From positions 496,001 through 560,000 of the forward strand of contig JAAVVG010000005.1 in the NCBI GenBank assembly GCA_012976225.1: DNA of 64,000 nucleotides. The letters are read 5' to 3'. The stretch comes from Golubevia sp. BC0850 (Eukaryota > Basidiomycota > Exobasidiomycetes > Golubeviales > Golubeviaceae). Below, piece after piece: positions 45,601 through 57,418 of this stretch (within the stretch, counting starts at the first letter, position 1; every line of letters starts with the position of its first letter). The notes under the pieces were generated by a model. It was given only the letters and a program-made list of their open reading frames with translations. It was not told the origin of the DNA and did not search any database. A program made the position numbers and the translations under genes.

Positions 45601-47619
45601 AGTCAGACTTGGAAGGTTCAGAAGTCGAGTTTGGATCGGCCTCAGAACTCTCCTCTTGAGCTTCTGCTGCTGCTGCTGGAGCTGTATCTGGACTCTGATC
45701 CCCAATAACTGGAGGTTGAAAATCTGGCTCTTCCAAAGCCTCCCGGGCGTCGTAGAAGACTTGATTCGTGTCCCTCTTCTTGATTCCAAGACCTTCTCCT
45801 TGTTCTACTTTGGACTGAGCCATTTCGAAGAGACCAAGTCCGATTCCTCCTCCCATTCCACCCAATCCTTCCTGACCACCGAGAGAGGGAGAACTAGGTA
45901 GGAATCCTGATTCAGCACCAAGCTCTGCCTTCTTTCTTTGCCCGAAACCTCTCTTGCGAAGCTTGGCGCCAGCTCCAGAGTCGACCATAACGTTGCGAGT
46001 ACGAGTGACAGAGCGACCACGAAGAGCTGGACTGTCCTCTTGGTCGAGCTCGGGAGTCTCTGTCTGTTGGTCTGGAATAGGAGACAGAGAGTCTGGCGTA
46101 CCTTTCTCGTTCCCGAAAGCAGAGAGATCAGAGCGTCTTGAACGTCTGTTGTCGACTGGCCAGTTCCTGACCACTGGAAGGTCTACAGATCCGGGAGATT
46201 GAGAATTTTCGATCGAATGGAATCCATCTGGAACCGCAGCGGAGCGAGGGACTTGGTTGCTCAAAGCTCTTGGACGTTGTAAGACCGATTCTCGTAGCTC
46301 CTCCAAAGCGATGGCAGCGGAGCGAAGGTGAAGGTCCAAGTTGTTGGAATCTGGTGACATCGGTGGAGCATCGGGGTCTAGGGTTCCTGCTGGAAGGTCT
46401 TCGAATTCGGGGGCTTCGTGAGTTGCGGATCTTGATTCTGTGGGTGGGAAGAAGGAATGGGATATGTCATTGTGTAAGTTATGGAATGAGCAGTATGAGA
46501 AAGAGGTTCTCTTGACTCACCTGGATCAAGAGACTTCGTGGAGTCTATTTCTCCAATTCCGTTATCATGTTGGATAGAGTCGCTCCAACTTGCTTGACGA
46601 ACAGCCTCCAGAGATTCGTATTGATGCACTGCGTCTTCGAATTGACGAGGTGAAAAGACTTCCGTCTCAGCATCAGCGATTTCTTCATTCTTCGAAGTCA
46701 ACTGTCTGACATTCCATTCGACCACCTTCTCGACCTGATCCCAAGCACCTTCGTACACTCCAGCCACTGGTTCGTATTGTTGTAGAGCGTCTTCGAATTG
46801 ACGTGGAGAGAAGACTTGGTCCTTTGTTGAAGATGGTTCAGTTGGTACTTGTTCTGGAGTGACAAAGTACTTCTGCTTGAGTGGTAGAGCAAGAGATGGC
46901 TTGTTGTTGATGTAGGAATTGAGATCGTTGGATGACAAAGAGCGACCGACTAGAGCACCTCCTCTTGGACCACGACCTAATCCGAGCAGATTGGATTGGT
47001 CCGCTGCGTTCTCTACCATTTGGCTCTCGGTCGAAGATAACTTCCATGAGCTATCAGATCGATGACCGAAGGGGCGGTTGGAGAGAAGACCAGGTGGTGA
47101 ATGGGTGTCCGTAGAAGAAGCTGGAGAAAGAGAGTCGGCTGAGTTAGACTCGTCGCTTGAAGACATCTTGTTCTCTCTTTCTAGCTTTTCTTCCTCTAAC
47201 TCTGTGTCTTGAAATGATCTTCCGACGGTGGCTGGAGGCTGGAACGGGTCTGATCCTTGAAGAGAAGACACCTTTGACTTAGCACCATCTAGAGCCGATG
47301 CGCTCTGCTCCTTTCCCATCTGCTGAATTCCAGCCATCTTGTACTTCTGTTGTGGTACATCCAAGCTTCTGAACTCAAGCTCCAGGGAATGTTGGTCTAG
47401 ATCGAGGTTGGGTGTACTGGAAGAGCGACGGTGAAGGAAGAACGAACGTTGTTTAGAGGGGTTTGAGGAGGCTCTGATTGGTCTTGAAGATCCGACCAGA
47501 CTAACAGATCGTTTCACTCTGGGAGCTGATCCACTGAGAGTGCATGCTGAAGGAGTTTCAGCACACATCGCTTTGGAAGCGTGAGGATGAGAGATGGCGG
47601 CAGCGGTGAGTGCGTCCAT
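42659..47619 (-). CDS. Large single-pass membrane protein, Ser-rich, family unknown
   Basis: Two minus-strand exons, 47619-46521 and 46389-42659, join in frame (GAT CCA G + CA) across a 131-nt intron to give 1609 residues. I do not recognise a family. There is one clear transmembrane helix at about residues 800-825 (ASIATVIAASAIGFLMLIGA), directly preceded by a Ser/Thr/Pro-rich stretch and followed by RRRRSRRRR, which by the positive-inside rule puts the C-terminal 780 residues in the cytosol. No N-terminal signal peptide is seen, so the N-terminal half would have to be exported by the helix itself. The motif VFSPRQFEDA occurs twice near residues 270 and 320, each followed by a Q-Y-E helix, an internal duplication. 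The layout recalls cell-wall sensors but lacks a WSC domain. Confidence 0.75.
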
Positions 47620-48555
47620 CTTGAAGGATTTGTATGACTCGACTGTTGATACTGTTGATTTGATGATGAGCTGATTGAAAGAGAGAGAGAGAGATTTGGA
47701 GTTGAAGAGGGGGATTGCTTGTTGGCTGTTTGTTGTTTCCGAGGGTAAGATTGAGAAGAGAGAGAGAGTTATGGAAACAGTGTTGCTGGACTTGAAGAAA
47801 CGAAACTTGAGAGAAAGAGATCAAAAAGAGTGTGGAACTAAGTCTGAAGGTAGGAGAAAGAGAAAAAGAGAGTGAAAGAGATGATGATTGAAGGGGAAGA
47901 AGGATGGAGAGTTTGGAAGTTTGATGTAGGCGATCCCCCTCTCCCAAATCTTTTCGATACCTCCCTTTTTTGGAAATCCATTCCGATGGTATGATGAGAT
48001 CAGCAAATCCGCAGGCACGACGCATGATGTTGGAAGGACAAGGGGGTTTGGTTTTACTTTGAGAAAACCGAGACATGGGGAGCGTCGCTCCTTCCGCGTG
48101 TCGCCAGAATCTTCTAGAATCTTGTCCTCCTCTTTCTAAAATGTCATGAGAGAAGAGATGCAAATCAGTCAAAAGTGGAACACATAAAGATCTGAATGGC
48201 AAAGCAAAGGATTGGGCCGGGCAAGATCTCCTCACGCGAAGGAACAAACTCTCTCTGTCGAGTCCCTCTTTTTCCTTCTATACATCCTTTTTCAGTGTTC
48301 CAAACATCATCGGCTCAATTCCTTCTCTCCCTCTCCGATGTGTCAGCGAGTAAGAGGCCTAAAGTGGCCAGCTCTCCTTCAGAACGAGAGCCTCGAATGG
48401 TGAGATGCTACAATGAAAGTCACATCAAGGCGACCGCTGAGAGGAAGTTGCAAAATGATGTGATTGTGAGAAAGAATGAAAAAAGAATGAAAATGTTACA
48501 CTCAGAAATCGGTCCAGTACTGATACGATTTGTTCTATGAATTATTGGGAAAGTG
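47620..48555. other. Upstream region of the large membrane protein gene
   Basis: This is 936 bp between two minus-strand genes. Near the 47619 start it is strongly AG-rich on the plus strand (CT-rich in the sense direction), which suits a long 5' leader. A 229-codon minus frame crossing it reads as low-complexity leader, not a gene. Confidence 0.55.
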
Positions 48556-49969
48556 TTAATAAATCTCATCGAAAGGTCGAGTGTCGTTGAAACAAGACGA
48601 CCAGACTTCGTCCACCACTCTCTCAGCCGATTCGCGGTCTGGACAAGAAAGATTATCGACCACGGATGCGATTGCTCGTCGACGTGTGCAGACCTGCAGA
48701 GAGTTGAGAGAGTGAGAGGGAAAAGGTCAAGGATCGAATCTGATCGAGTCCGAAGGTTTGGAAACAACGTCAAGGACAAAGGTTAAAGACTTACCTGATG
48801 TTGCTTTGAGAATCCATAAAATTTCCTCTGGTACTCTCGACCTATCCTGCAATCTCCAGAGAGAGAAGCGGCTCTGATCTGAATTAGCAGAACACGAAAG
48901 GACGAGATAGTCAGTACTTCAAGCTCAGAACTCAAAGGCAACCGAATTTCCATCAATTTTCTCACCTCAGAACAAGCATGATGCCTTAGATTCGTCCAGT
49001 CAACTTTGAATCGGCATTGGTCCCACCAATGAATCATTTCGTGAGCCAGAGTATCTTGAAGGTGACCCTTGTCCATTATTCCATTTGAACAGATCAGAAT
49101 CTCGCTCTCACTAATCGGCTGACCAGGGAGAGGAGGACCAAAACCTCCGCATATCGTAGGAGGGCAGGTCATTATTCTGATTTTCGGAGTTGAGTCGTAG
49201 GGAGAGCTGGAGGAAGGACTTAGAGGATCGCAAGATACGAGAGCTAGTTGCCTGGTCATGAACCTAATCATAGGGCCTGAAGTAAAGAAGACGAGTAAGC
49301 GTGAGATCGTGCCCCCCCCCCCCCTGGTATGATCAATGGGTATCTGAAGGATTGACAGAGAGGACAAGAGGAGGCGGGACAGGAGGGTAACCTCTTGAGG
49401 TCACCGCTTCCTTTGAAAAGCTCATTCCATTTCGATGGTCAAACCAACATGAATCTCTACTGAGAGTCTATCGCATTTCTGAACAGGGAAGCTGGTAGGA
49501 ATGGGAGCTAGCTGAATTCCTTGCAGCCTTCCCACCTCTTTCCTCTCTTATGCCAACCCACGCTCCTCATCTCCAACCAGGAGCCTGCAAATGAGATTTT
49601 AAAGCATCTCTGATGTATCTACTCACTAGTCCTTATCAACTCATCCCTCCACTGTTCACATCTTTCCCTTCCAGATCTTTCCTGTTTGGTTTCTTCTCGT
49701 TCTGACATTCTCGTCCAAGAATCATAATCGTTGGCTTGTTCGACTGAGGGAATGAGGGCAGTTGTTGATTCAGAAACGGAATGGATTGAGGGAAACCTGT
49801 TAGATAAGAGGCTATTGGAGGAACGAGTGGAATTGAACAAAGATTGAGGATTAGAAGAACTTGACCGCTGCTGTTGCTGCTTGGAGAGCAAATTCTGGCA
49901 AGCTTCTCTCCATCGATTGAACTCGTGATTAGGATATGTTGAAGTTGAAATTGAAGGTGAAGTTGACAT
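48556..49969 (-). CDS. ATP23: Mitochondrial inner membrane protease ATP23
   Basis: Four minus-strand exons (49969-49627, 49276-48966, 48878-48795, 48693-48556) give 291 residues. Exon 1 ends [12 protein letters not shown] and exon 2 continues [10 protein letters not shown], rebuilding the family's conserved block. Then come [11 protein letters not shown], the metalloprotease site HEMIH (His193, Glu194, His197), [27 protein letters not shown], and the highly conserved C-terminus [20 protein letters not shown]. Atp23 in the intermembrane space processes mitochondrially encoded Atp6 and assists F1Fo assembly. The N-terminal 75 residues are Ser/Gln-rich. The first intron (350 nt) is unusually long for this window and contains a 13-C run on the plus strand. 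The neighbouring 49283-49450 region carries no better first exon. Confidence 0.93.
49312..49324. repeat. Poly-C/poly-G homopolymer run within ATP23 intron 1
   Basis: A run of 13 C on the plus strand (G on the transcript) lies about 35 nt from the intron's 3' end. Its exact length may be uncertain in assembly. Confidence 0.8.
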
Positions 49970-50531
49970 TGAATCTGGAACTTTGCTCTGGGTCTAGGTC
50001 GATTGTAGAGAGAAGATAAAGAGGTCACATTTCCTTCCTATCGCGGGACTACAAATGGAGGCCATGAGGAGGATGTCGTTCAGTCGAATATTAACCACGG
50101 CCCCTCCCCATAAAAGTACATAATCTTATCTCAGCTGGTTGCTCTGGGCCTGAAAAATGAGTGGAATTTTTGGGGGAAGATAGAGAAGAGAGGGAGAAAG
50201 GCCTGGATTGTCGTCCCTTGGGAGATCTGGCCTCCAAAACCTCTCCGTGCCCTGAACAGCCAGCGGTACTCAACCGTAGGCCCAAAACCCACACTTCTCT
50301 CAACTTCCTTATCAAATAGGGTCCTGATCTCCTCTTCAAAATTCGAGTACCTTTATCGGATAGAGAGACCCCGCTGGAAGAGAGGAAGGCGATTGGAATA
50401 ACGTATAAATAGGAGACCCATATCTTCCAGCTTCTCCCTATCCTTCCATCCCCTTTCCCTCCTCTCCTTTCCCTTCCTCCCCTTCCTCCTAACATCCACC
50501 CTCTACTCTCAACTCACAACCAGCAAGAGAG
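49970..50531. promoter_or_regulatory. Divergent region between ATP23 and amino-acid permease
   Basis: This 562-bp region holds both promoters. The permease side has a TATA element and a long CT-rich leader (CTTCTCCCTATCC and on). Confidence 0.55.
50404..50411 (+). promoter_or_regulatory. TATA box of amino-acid permease gene
   Basis: TATAAATA is placed 121-128 nt before the ATG and followed by a pyrimidine-rich leader. Confidence 0.6.
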
Positions 50532-52830
50532 ATGTCTCATCAATTTTCCCCTGAGATGGAGAAGGATAACAAGTTTGACTCTGGATCAGCAGAGAAGGCT
50601 TACGTTCACGAGCTAGACGACTCAAACTACGACGCCGAGGCTAATGTCATCGGTCAACGTCCGAATGAAGAACTAAATCGTGGAATGAAGGCGCGGCACA
50701 TCGCCATGATCAGTGTGAGTAGAGAGGGAAGAAGTTCTGTCGACGCGCGCGCGTCTCCCCTTCATCATTACTAACTCTCCCTGCCTACTTTCCTACTTCA
50801 GATTGGTGGAGTCATTGGTACTGGTCTGTTCCTTGGAACCGCTAACGCTCTGAGGCATGGTGGTCCCCTTGGTCTGTGAGTAGAAAATACAGCAAAGAGC
50901 TTACTGAGCTCGACGCATCCCGAGATTCTGACTAGCGACGATCTCTGACCGACCTCTTTCCGGTTTATCGTATCAACAGAGTTCTCGGATATGCTGTCAT
51001 GAGTTCCATCACCTTCGCTTTGATGATGTGTCTGGGAGAAATGGCAGCTTTCCTGCCTCTTCCTGGAGGACACATCAGACTAGCCAACCGATTCGTCAAC
51101 CCTGCTCTCTCATTTACCCTTGGATGGAATTATGGTGAGTCTCAGCAGCAGAATCGATCAATCAAGATTAAGCGACTGCGACCGAACATCGACTGACCCC
51201 ATCGCTTCTGCCTTCTTCCCCTCCCCTCCCCTTCCCACTCTTCTTTCTCTTCTCTCTTTCTCGCGAATCCAAATCTTAGTCTATAATTGGGTAATTGTAT
51301 TACCGGCCGAGCTCTCTGCTGCCTCCATCTTGATCTCTTTCTGGTCCGACCTCAACCCAGCCATTTGGATCTCTATCATTCTAGTCGTAGTCGTCGCCAT
51401 CAATTTCGCTGGAGTCAAGGTCTACGGAGAGACTGAGTTCTGGTTCTGCTCCCTCAAGGTTCTTCTCATCGTCGGTCTAATCATCCTATCATTCATCTTA
51501 GATCTTGGAGGAGGACCTAGTGGTGACAGGCTAGGGTTCCGTTACTGGAAGGATCCAGGTGTCTTCGTCCAATACGCAGACATCCCTGGTGCTCTCGGTC
51601 GCTTCCTCGGTTTCTGGGCTGTTCTCATCCAAGCCGGATTCTCCTTCATTGGTTGTGAGATTGTTGCCATCGCCGGTGCTGAAGCTGCCAACCCAAGAAG
51701 AAACGTCGCTAGGTGAATACTTCGACGAGACGAAAGCCATCGCCCAAATCCATGATTCTGTCACTCACCCTCCTTATTCCCTTCCTCTCTCTCCATCTTA
51801 CAGAGCCATCAACTCGGTCTGGATCAGAATCCTTCTCTTCTACATCCTCGGAACGTTGGCCATCTCTGTTCTCGTTCCTTCCAACCACCCAGATCTTTTG
51901 CTAGGTTCAACTGCCGCCAAATCTCCCTTCGTCATCGCCATCAAAGCCGCTGGAATTAAGGGTCTTCCCTCTGTCATTAATGCTGTCCTCGTGACTTCAG
52001 CCTCTTCAGCTGCCTCAAGTGACATCTACGTAGCCAGCAGAGGTCTCTACTCTCTAGCTCTCCACAACCAAGCTCCAAGAATTTTTGCCAGAACAACCAA
52101 GAGCGGTCTGCCATGGGTCTCAGTCACCTTCGCAACCATGTTCGGTTTCCTCGCATACATGGGAATCAAGTCTGGAAGTGGAAAAGTATTTGGGTGAGTG
52201 TTCGAACAAGAACCGACGGACCACTTTCACCCTGCGTCTCTGACTGTCACTGACCTTCAAATCCCCTATCTCATTCTAGCTACTTCGCCAACATGACATC
52301 TCTAGCTGGTCTTCTAACTTGGTTTGGAATCGGTCTAACCTACATTCAATTCGAGAAAGGTTGCAGAGCTCAAGGAATCGACAGAACCAAGCTTCCATTC
52401 TACAACAGAGGAGGTCGTATCCTAGGATACTACGTCTGTGCATCTACTATGGTGAGTTCTCATTCTCTGTGAAAAGAGGGAAAGGGAAAAGATCTTGAGA
52501 AGCAGGTGAGAGAATGCAAGCCGACATGGTCACTGACTTTGCTCGTTGTCCTTCCCTTCTTCCCCTCAGATCATCTGCATCTTCAATGGATTCGGAATCT
52601 TCCTCTCTGCCAACTCTCCATTCTCTGTCAGCGACTTCATCACCTCTTACCTCCCACTGGTTCTCTTCCCAACTCTTTACGCCATCGGATACTTCCTTTA
52701 CGGAAGGAAGGCTGCCGTCAAGCCAGACCAAATGGACTTCGTCACTGGAGTCAGAGAGTTGGAAGACGCAGAAACACCAGTAGAGAGGCCAACTACCATC
52801 CTTGGAAAGATTTGGGCTGTTATTGCCTAA
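50532..52830 (+). CDS. Amino-acid permease (APC superfamily, fungal AAT/YAT type)
   Basis: Seven exons (50532-50714, 50802-50875, 50980-51134, 51280-51712, 51804-52193, 52280-52451, 52570-52830) give 555 residues. The cytosolic N-terminus leads into ARHIAMISIGGVIGTGLFLG, the signature of helix 1, and later MCLGEMAAFLPLPGG, NRFVNPALSFTLGWNY, FSFIGCEIVAIAGAEAANPR and SGLPWVSVTFATMFGF. Twelve membrane helices can be traced. Yeast relatives are Gap1, Can1 and Dip5-like plasma-membrane proton symporters; the substrate is not evident. All six introns fall after short exons and have GTGAGT or GTGAAT donors. The TATA box and pyrimidine-rich leader suggest a strong, probably nitrogen-responsive promoter; the nitrogen part is inference. 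Confidence 0.93.
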
Positions 52831-53285
52831 TTTGTTCCCTCACATTACGTCTCAGGTTTCCAATTTGTTCACGGTCTGCTTCACATGCTATCAGTCATGT
52901 AGGGCATAGTTTCACGCCTCTCATGTAATTCATAAATCTCAAAATGCATCTATTCAACGCTGCGCGATCAACGCATCAACGATCAATTACTCTTTCTCTC
53001 TTTCGTGTCTGATCTCTCCTTGTGCGATGTCGATCCATTGTCTGCTTCTGACCATTTCTCTTTCTGAGGCGACTGACGAGGTCGTTTCTGGACAGCCTCG
53101 ATCATGTGTTGTACAGCATTGTGGGTGGGTTGAGCTTGGACCTCTCCGGGCGTAAGGGGGATGATCCATAATCTTACGCTTGAGTAGGAGATGTGGAGGA
53201 GAGGACAAAATGCGAGAATATAAAGTCAAAGATCGTCCAACTTCTTCTTTCCAACACAGACAACCAAAACCACATCATCATCAAA
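52831..53285. other. Intergenic region upstream of aldo/keto reductase
   Basis: This is a 455-bp gap between tandem plus-strand genes. It contains no gene, and a TATA-like element lies near its right end. Confidence 0.5.
53219..53225 (+). promoter_or_regulatory. TATA-like box of aldo/keto reductase gene
   Basis: TATAAAG lies 61-67 nt before the ATG, followed by a CAACACAGACAACC-type leader. Confidence 0.5.
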
Positions 53286-54986
53286 ATGGTTCAAACTCAA
53301 CGCAACTTTGCTAACTCCTCTACCAAGGTGAGTGAACCAACGCTCATGCAAGTCTTGAGTCGCCTTCTCGCCTTTAACGTTCCCCTTGACGGTCTCGTCC
53401 GTCCTTCTCTCTCCTCAGGTCGGAGCTATCGGATTCGGGGGTGAGTAAAATTTCAAGTCTCCTAGCAGGCTTCTTCCTTCTTTTTGTTTTTTTGTCTTCT
53501 CGTCTAAGCGAAACCTCGTCCTCTGCCTCGTCCTCTTCAAATAGCCATGGGAGCTGGTTCTTCCTTCTATGGACAACCTCTACCACAATCGGAAGTGGAT
53601 TCTCTTCTAGAGAAAGCTCTCGAGCTCGGCTGCAATCACTGGGACACGGTAAGTCTCGGCTTCCAGCAAACAGTGTCTTGACTCTTTCTCTGACAAGCTC
53701 CACACACTCTGCGCCTCCTCGATCACCCAGGCAGACATCTATACCATATTCTCTGAAGGAAAACTCGGATATAACGAGAAGCAAATCGGCTCTTTTTTGA
53801 AGGTGAGATTTCTCAACTGCTTCGTCTCTTCATCTTGAATTCGAATTGACCTGGAAGCTCGTTTCCTTCTACCAGTCTCATCCAGAAGCTCGCAAAGATA
53901 TTTTCTTAGCCACCAAGTTCGGAAACACACTCGAATGGAGGGTCAGAGGAGAAAAAAATTATGTTAAATCAGCATGTCAAGATTCTCTTGAGCGTCTAGG
54001 AGTAGATCACATCGATCTCTACTACATTCACAGGAAACCACAAGATGTAGATCTCGAAGAGACCATCCAAGCTATGAAAGAACTCAAAGACGAAGGAAAG
54101 ATCAAAAACATTGGAGTCTCTGAGTTCAACGTGGATGAATTGAAACGAGCTGAAAAGGTAACGTGTTTCTGAACATTCATACTTTGATGTTTCGCCCAGT
54201 AGTCGGTACGCCTTTTGTTCAGCTAATAACTTTTTGCTTCCACTCTCGGCTGCTCCAACAGGTCGCCCATATCGACGCGATCCAAATTGAACTCTCTCCA
54301 TGGACTCCACAAGCTTTGAGCAACGGGTCAGTATGATCTCATAGATGCTGGCCACTGCTCTGAGAATCCGCGATACTAATTCTTATTTTTGTATTATCAC
54401 CCACAGACTCTTGGATTGGTGCAAGCAGAATGGCACCGCAGTCGTCGCCTACAGTGTAAGAAGCAACAAATCTTTGACTTTCTATTGCCTTCTCAGATTC
54501 TGACATTCTATTGGATATCTCTGTTTTTTTCTCTGCAGCCTTTAGGGAGAGGTGCTTTAACCAACGAATTCTCCCTTGATCAATTGGACGAGAATGATTG
54601 GAGAAGAAAGAACCCTAGATTCGCAGAGGAGGCATTCGAGCAGTGAGTACCGGTGACACTTGACGCTCTTGCAGCTTTGCTCTGACGAGTCCTGCTCTTT
54701 CACTATCCCTTTAACTAACAGCAACAAACAGCTCGTCGAGTACATCAAAAAGCTAGCAGCCTCAAAGAATGCGACTGCCGCTCAAGTCTCTTTGGCCTGG
54801 ATCTTGGCTAGCGACACATCGATTCTTCCAATTCCTGGAACTCGTCGCATGAAGTACCTCAACGAGAATGTCGGAGCAGCCGAGGTCAAATTGGACGACG
54901 GAGAATACAAAGAGTTGAACGATTACATCAACGCCTTCACTCCAAAGGGAAGCCGCTACCCTGAAGGAGCGTCTGTCGCTTTCTAA
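53286..54986 (+). CDS. Aldo/keto reductase (AKR superfamily)
   Basis: Nine exons (53286-53327, 53419-53440, 53545-53648, 53731-53802, 53876-54157, 54262-54326, 54407-54455, 54539-54642, 54722-54986) give 334 residues, the normal AKR length. The catalytic tetrad can be placed: Asp in NHWDTADIY with its Tyr, Lys in FLATKFG, and His in YYIHRKP. Further family marks are IKNIGVSEFNVDEL, VVAYSPLGRGAL and SILPIPGTRR. These enzymes reduce aldehydes and ketones with NADPH in an (alpha/beta)8 barrel. The Y-x-H-R context resembles the YakC/AKR13 group, but the substrate is unknown. The gene is densely split, with a 22-nt second exon. It lies 3.6 kb from the aldehyde dehydrogenase/alcohol dehydrogenase pair, separated by one gene. 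Confidence 0.92.
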
Positions 54987-55637
54987 TTGATGTACTCGCA
55001 GCAAAATGTTTCACTGATTCATAATCAAATGACCTACTGACACCTGAGAATCTGAAATGAGTGAAAGAAAGACTGAAAAGGAAATTGCAAGACTTGGTTG
55101 ATGGGAGAACAAACGTGACCACGGGGCGAGGTGAGCGAGCCCTTGCACCGTCTCTCGAGTCTCGAACCCCAATCATCTCCTTTCAGGAATCAAATCGGCA
55201 CAAGTCAAACGACAAAAAAGATCACATGCTAGCTAGATATCATTACCCATCATGCGATCACCTATGAGGTGCCGGAAAGCAGTGGTATAAAGGTGGACAC
55301 TTAGGTTGATAAATCGAATGTGAAGAAGGTATGAGGAGAGAAAGAGAAGCCCTAGAGCGGAGGATGGGAGGTATGCAATAGTGGATCATGTTACGTAAAG
55401 TAAAAGAAGATGAAACTTCAGAGACAATAGAGGGGACAGAAGGGGGAGGCGCGATTGAAGAGCGACAGAATGGGGGTATAGGGATGACCAGACCGAGGAC
55501 TCTTCAAACGCTCTATATTAGATGAGTTTTTTTGTATGCTATCTTTTGAGAGAAACCAGTGACTTGGGGAATTGAGGGGGTCTAGAGAAACGCTTGAGAG
55601 AGAAGGGGGTATTGAGGTTGAGGCGACATTGAAGAGA
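54987..55637. other. Convergent intergenic region
   Basis: This is 651 bp between two stop codons. The right half is GA-rich on the plus strand. No gene is seen. Confidence 0.5.
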
Positions 55638-57418
55638 TTAAGCAGTGGCAGCAACAACGGCTGGGGCTCTGTGAAAATGAAAGGATTGAGAATGAGTAAA
55701 GGCAAGTGGAGATACTGAATGAGAAGAGAAAGAGAGATCTCACTCACTCTGGTGCCTTGGCTTCCTCGATGACTTTCTCGTTCTCGACTGGAGCAGCGGT
55801 CACCTCCTCGACCTTTGGGGCAACCTCCTCGACCTTTGGAGTTTCAGTAGCAGCTGGAGTGTCAGCGACTGGAGCAACGGCTGGGGCGGCTTCTTCCTTA
55901 GCAGCCTCCTCCTTAGATGGCTCCTCGACCTTTTCGTCGGTCTTGGTGGCATCTGTGAGGCAAGGAAAGAGATTGAATCAGCCAACACGTTCAGTGAAGA
56001 AGTCAATGATCAAAGACTTGGTTAACTAACCCTTCTTCTTGGCGAAGAGTCCGTTGAACTTTCCAGATAGACGACGTCCTAGCTTCTCCTTTTGAGCACC
56101 AGAGGCAGCGGTCTCTCCATCAGCTTTGGCAGCTTCATCGATCTTGACACCTTCGGCGGTGGCTGGAGCTTCAGTAGCAGCTTCCTCCTGTTGGAAGTGA
56201 CGAAAAGAGAGATGATTAGATTATCAGACGGAGAGCTCTTCAAGTCGATGAGATTGATGCAGCCTCCCTTCTCCCAAGTCCCTCTGCTCTGATTACCTCC
56301 CATCAACGAACCAAATCAACATCAATAACTCACAGTCTTGGTAGCCTCCTCAACTGGAGCAACGGCAGCGACTTCTGGTTCTTTGGCTGCTTCGACTGGA
56401 GCGACTGGAGCGGCCTCTTCAACCTTGGCAGCTTCCTCGACCTTTGGGGCCTCGACAGCTTCAGCGGCAGCTGGAGCTTCCTCCTGAACCAACGAGAAGG
56501 AAAGGAACATGGTAGAGAGATCAGGAAGGTGAAAGAAGGTGAAGAGAAGAGAGGGGACACACGTATGGCTCATTTCAGCCTATCCTTGCTAATACCCTTC
56601 CAACGTCCATACCCCATGACCAACTTCAAACAAGTCCCAGAGCGACACTCACAGTCTTGACAGCTTCGACTGGAGCAGCGGCTTCAGTAGCAGCTTCATC
56701 CTTGACGGCTTCCTCCTTGGTCTCGGCAGTAGCAGCTGGCTTCTCCTTCTTTGGGGAGGTCTTCTTGGCGAACATTCCAGTTAGCTTGTTGAGGAAAGAA
56801 GCGCGCTTCTCCTTCTTTGGGGTGACGGTCTGTTGAAGGATGGAAGGGAAGAGGGGATGGAGATGCGCTCAGTTTTCCTTATCTCTGGGTTCAATCCAAG
56901 ATCCTCCCTCTGTCAAATGCAGTACCACTCCTAATCGAACATTGCACTCACCTCCTTGGCAGCTTCCTGATAATGGAGAAGAGCGAGAGCAAGAGATGAA
57001 CAAGTTTCCGTATGCGTCAGATAAAGAGAACAACACTAGATGCAGTCGAGAGGATCCAAACTCACCTCCTTTGGAGCCTCAGCCTCCTTAGCAGCTTCTT
57101 CGGTAGCAGCTGGGGCCTCCTCCTGAATCGAATAGAAAGAAATGGAAATGGTGATAGAATGAATGTTAGAAACAGAATTGATCGTTGAGGTTTTGTAAAA
57201 TGGCCCTTTGTCCTTATCTCTGACCTTGACCCCCCTGCCAACCACGCATCGGAAGAGAGAGTACTCACGACCTTAGCAGCCTCCTCGACTGGAGCGGCGG
57301 CAGCAACTTCTGGCTCTTTGACAGCTTCAGTAACTGGAGCAGCAGCTTCGACTACTGGAGCGGACTCCTCGACCTTTGGGACTTCGACGGCTTGGGTGGT
57401 GTTTTCGACGGCAGACAT
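55638..57418 (-). CDS. Ala/Glu/Pro/Val-rich modular protein with two basic FAKK modules
   Basis: Eight minus-strand exons (57418-57269, 57122-57066, 56966-56952, 56829-56653, 56483-56334, 56187-56031, 55952-55748, 55668-55638) give 313 residues. I do not recognise a named family. Most of the protein is made of near-repeats of PVEEAAK, EPEVAA and EEAPAA. Two short basic modules stand out: KRASFLNKLTGMFAKK in exon 4 and KLGRRLSGKFNGLFAKKK in exon 6, sharing an R-x-S-x3-K-x2-G-x-FAKK pattern like amphipathic membrane-binding or phosphorylation sites. Introns 1-5 are phase 0 and fall between repeat units, and several exons begin GAG GAA GCT. Exon 3 is 15 nt (EAAKE). Such symmetric exons could be skipped without breaking frame. 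Strong codon bias (GCT, GCC, GTC, AAG) suggests high expression. Confidence 0.78.

Noticed and set aside
47558-48247. 229-codon minus-strand frame before the large membrane protein
   Set aside because: Low-complexity Ser/Leu translation of a CT-rich leader. It overlaps the supported start in another frame and shows no conserved features.
49283-49460. Candidate ATP23 first exon containing a CxxC-like stretch (SSCPLC)
   Set aside because: No usable splice donor and a stop directly upstream. The exon at 49969-49627 restores the conserved CEQWRDEL...SPMIRF block in phase.
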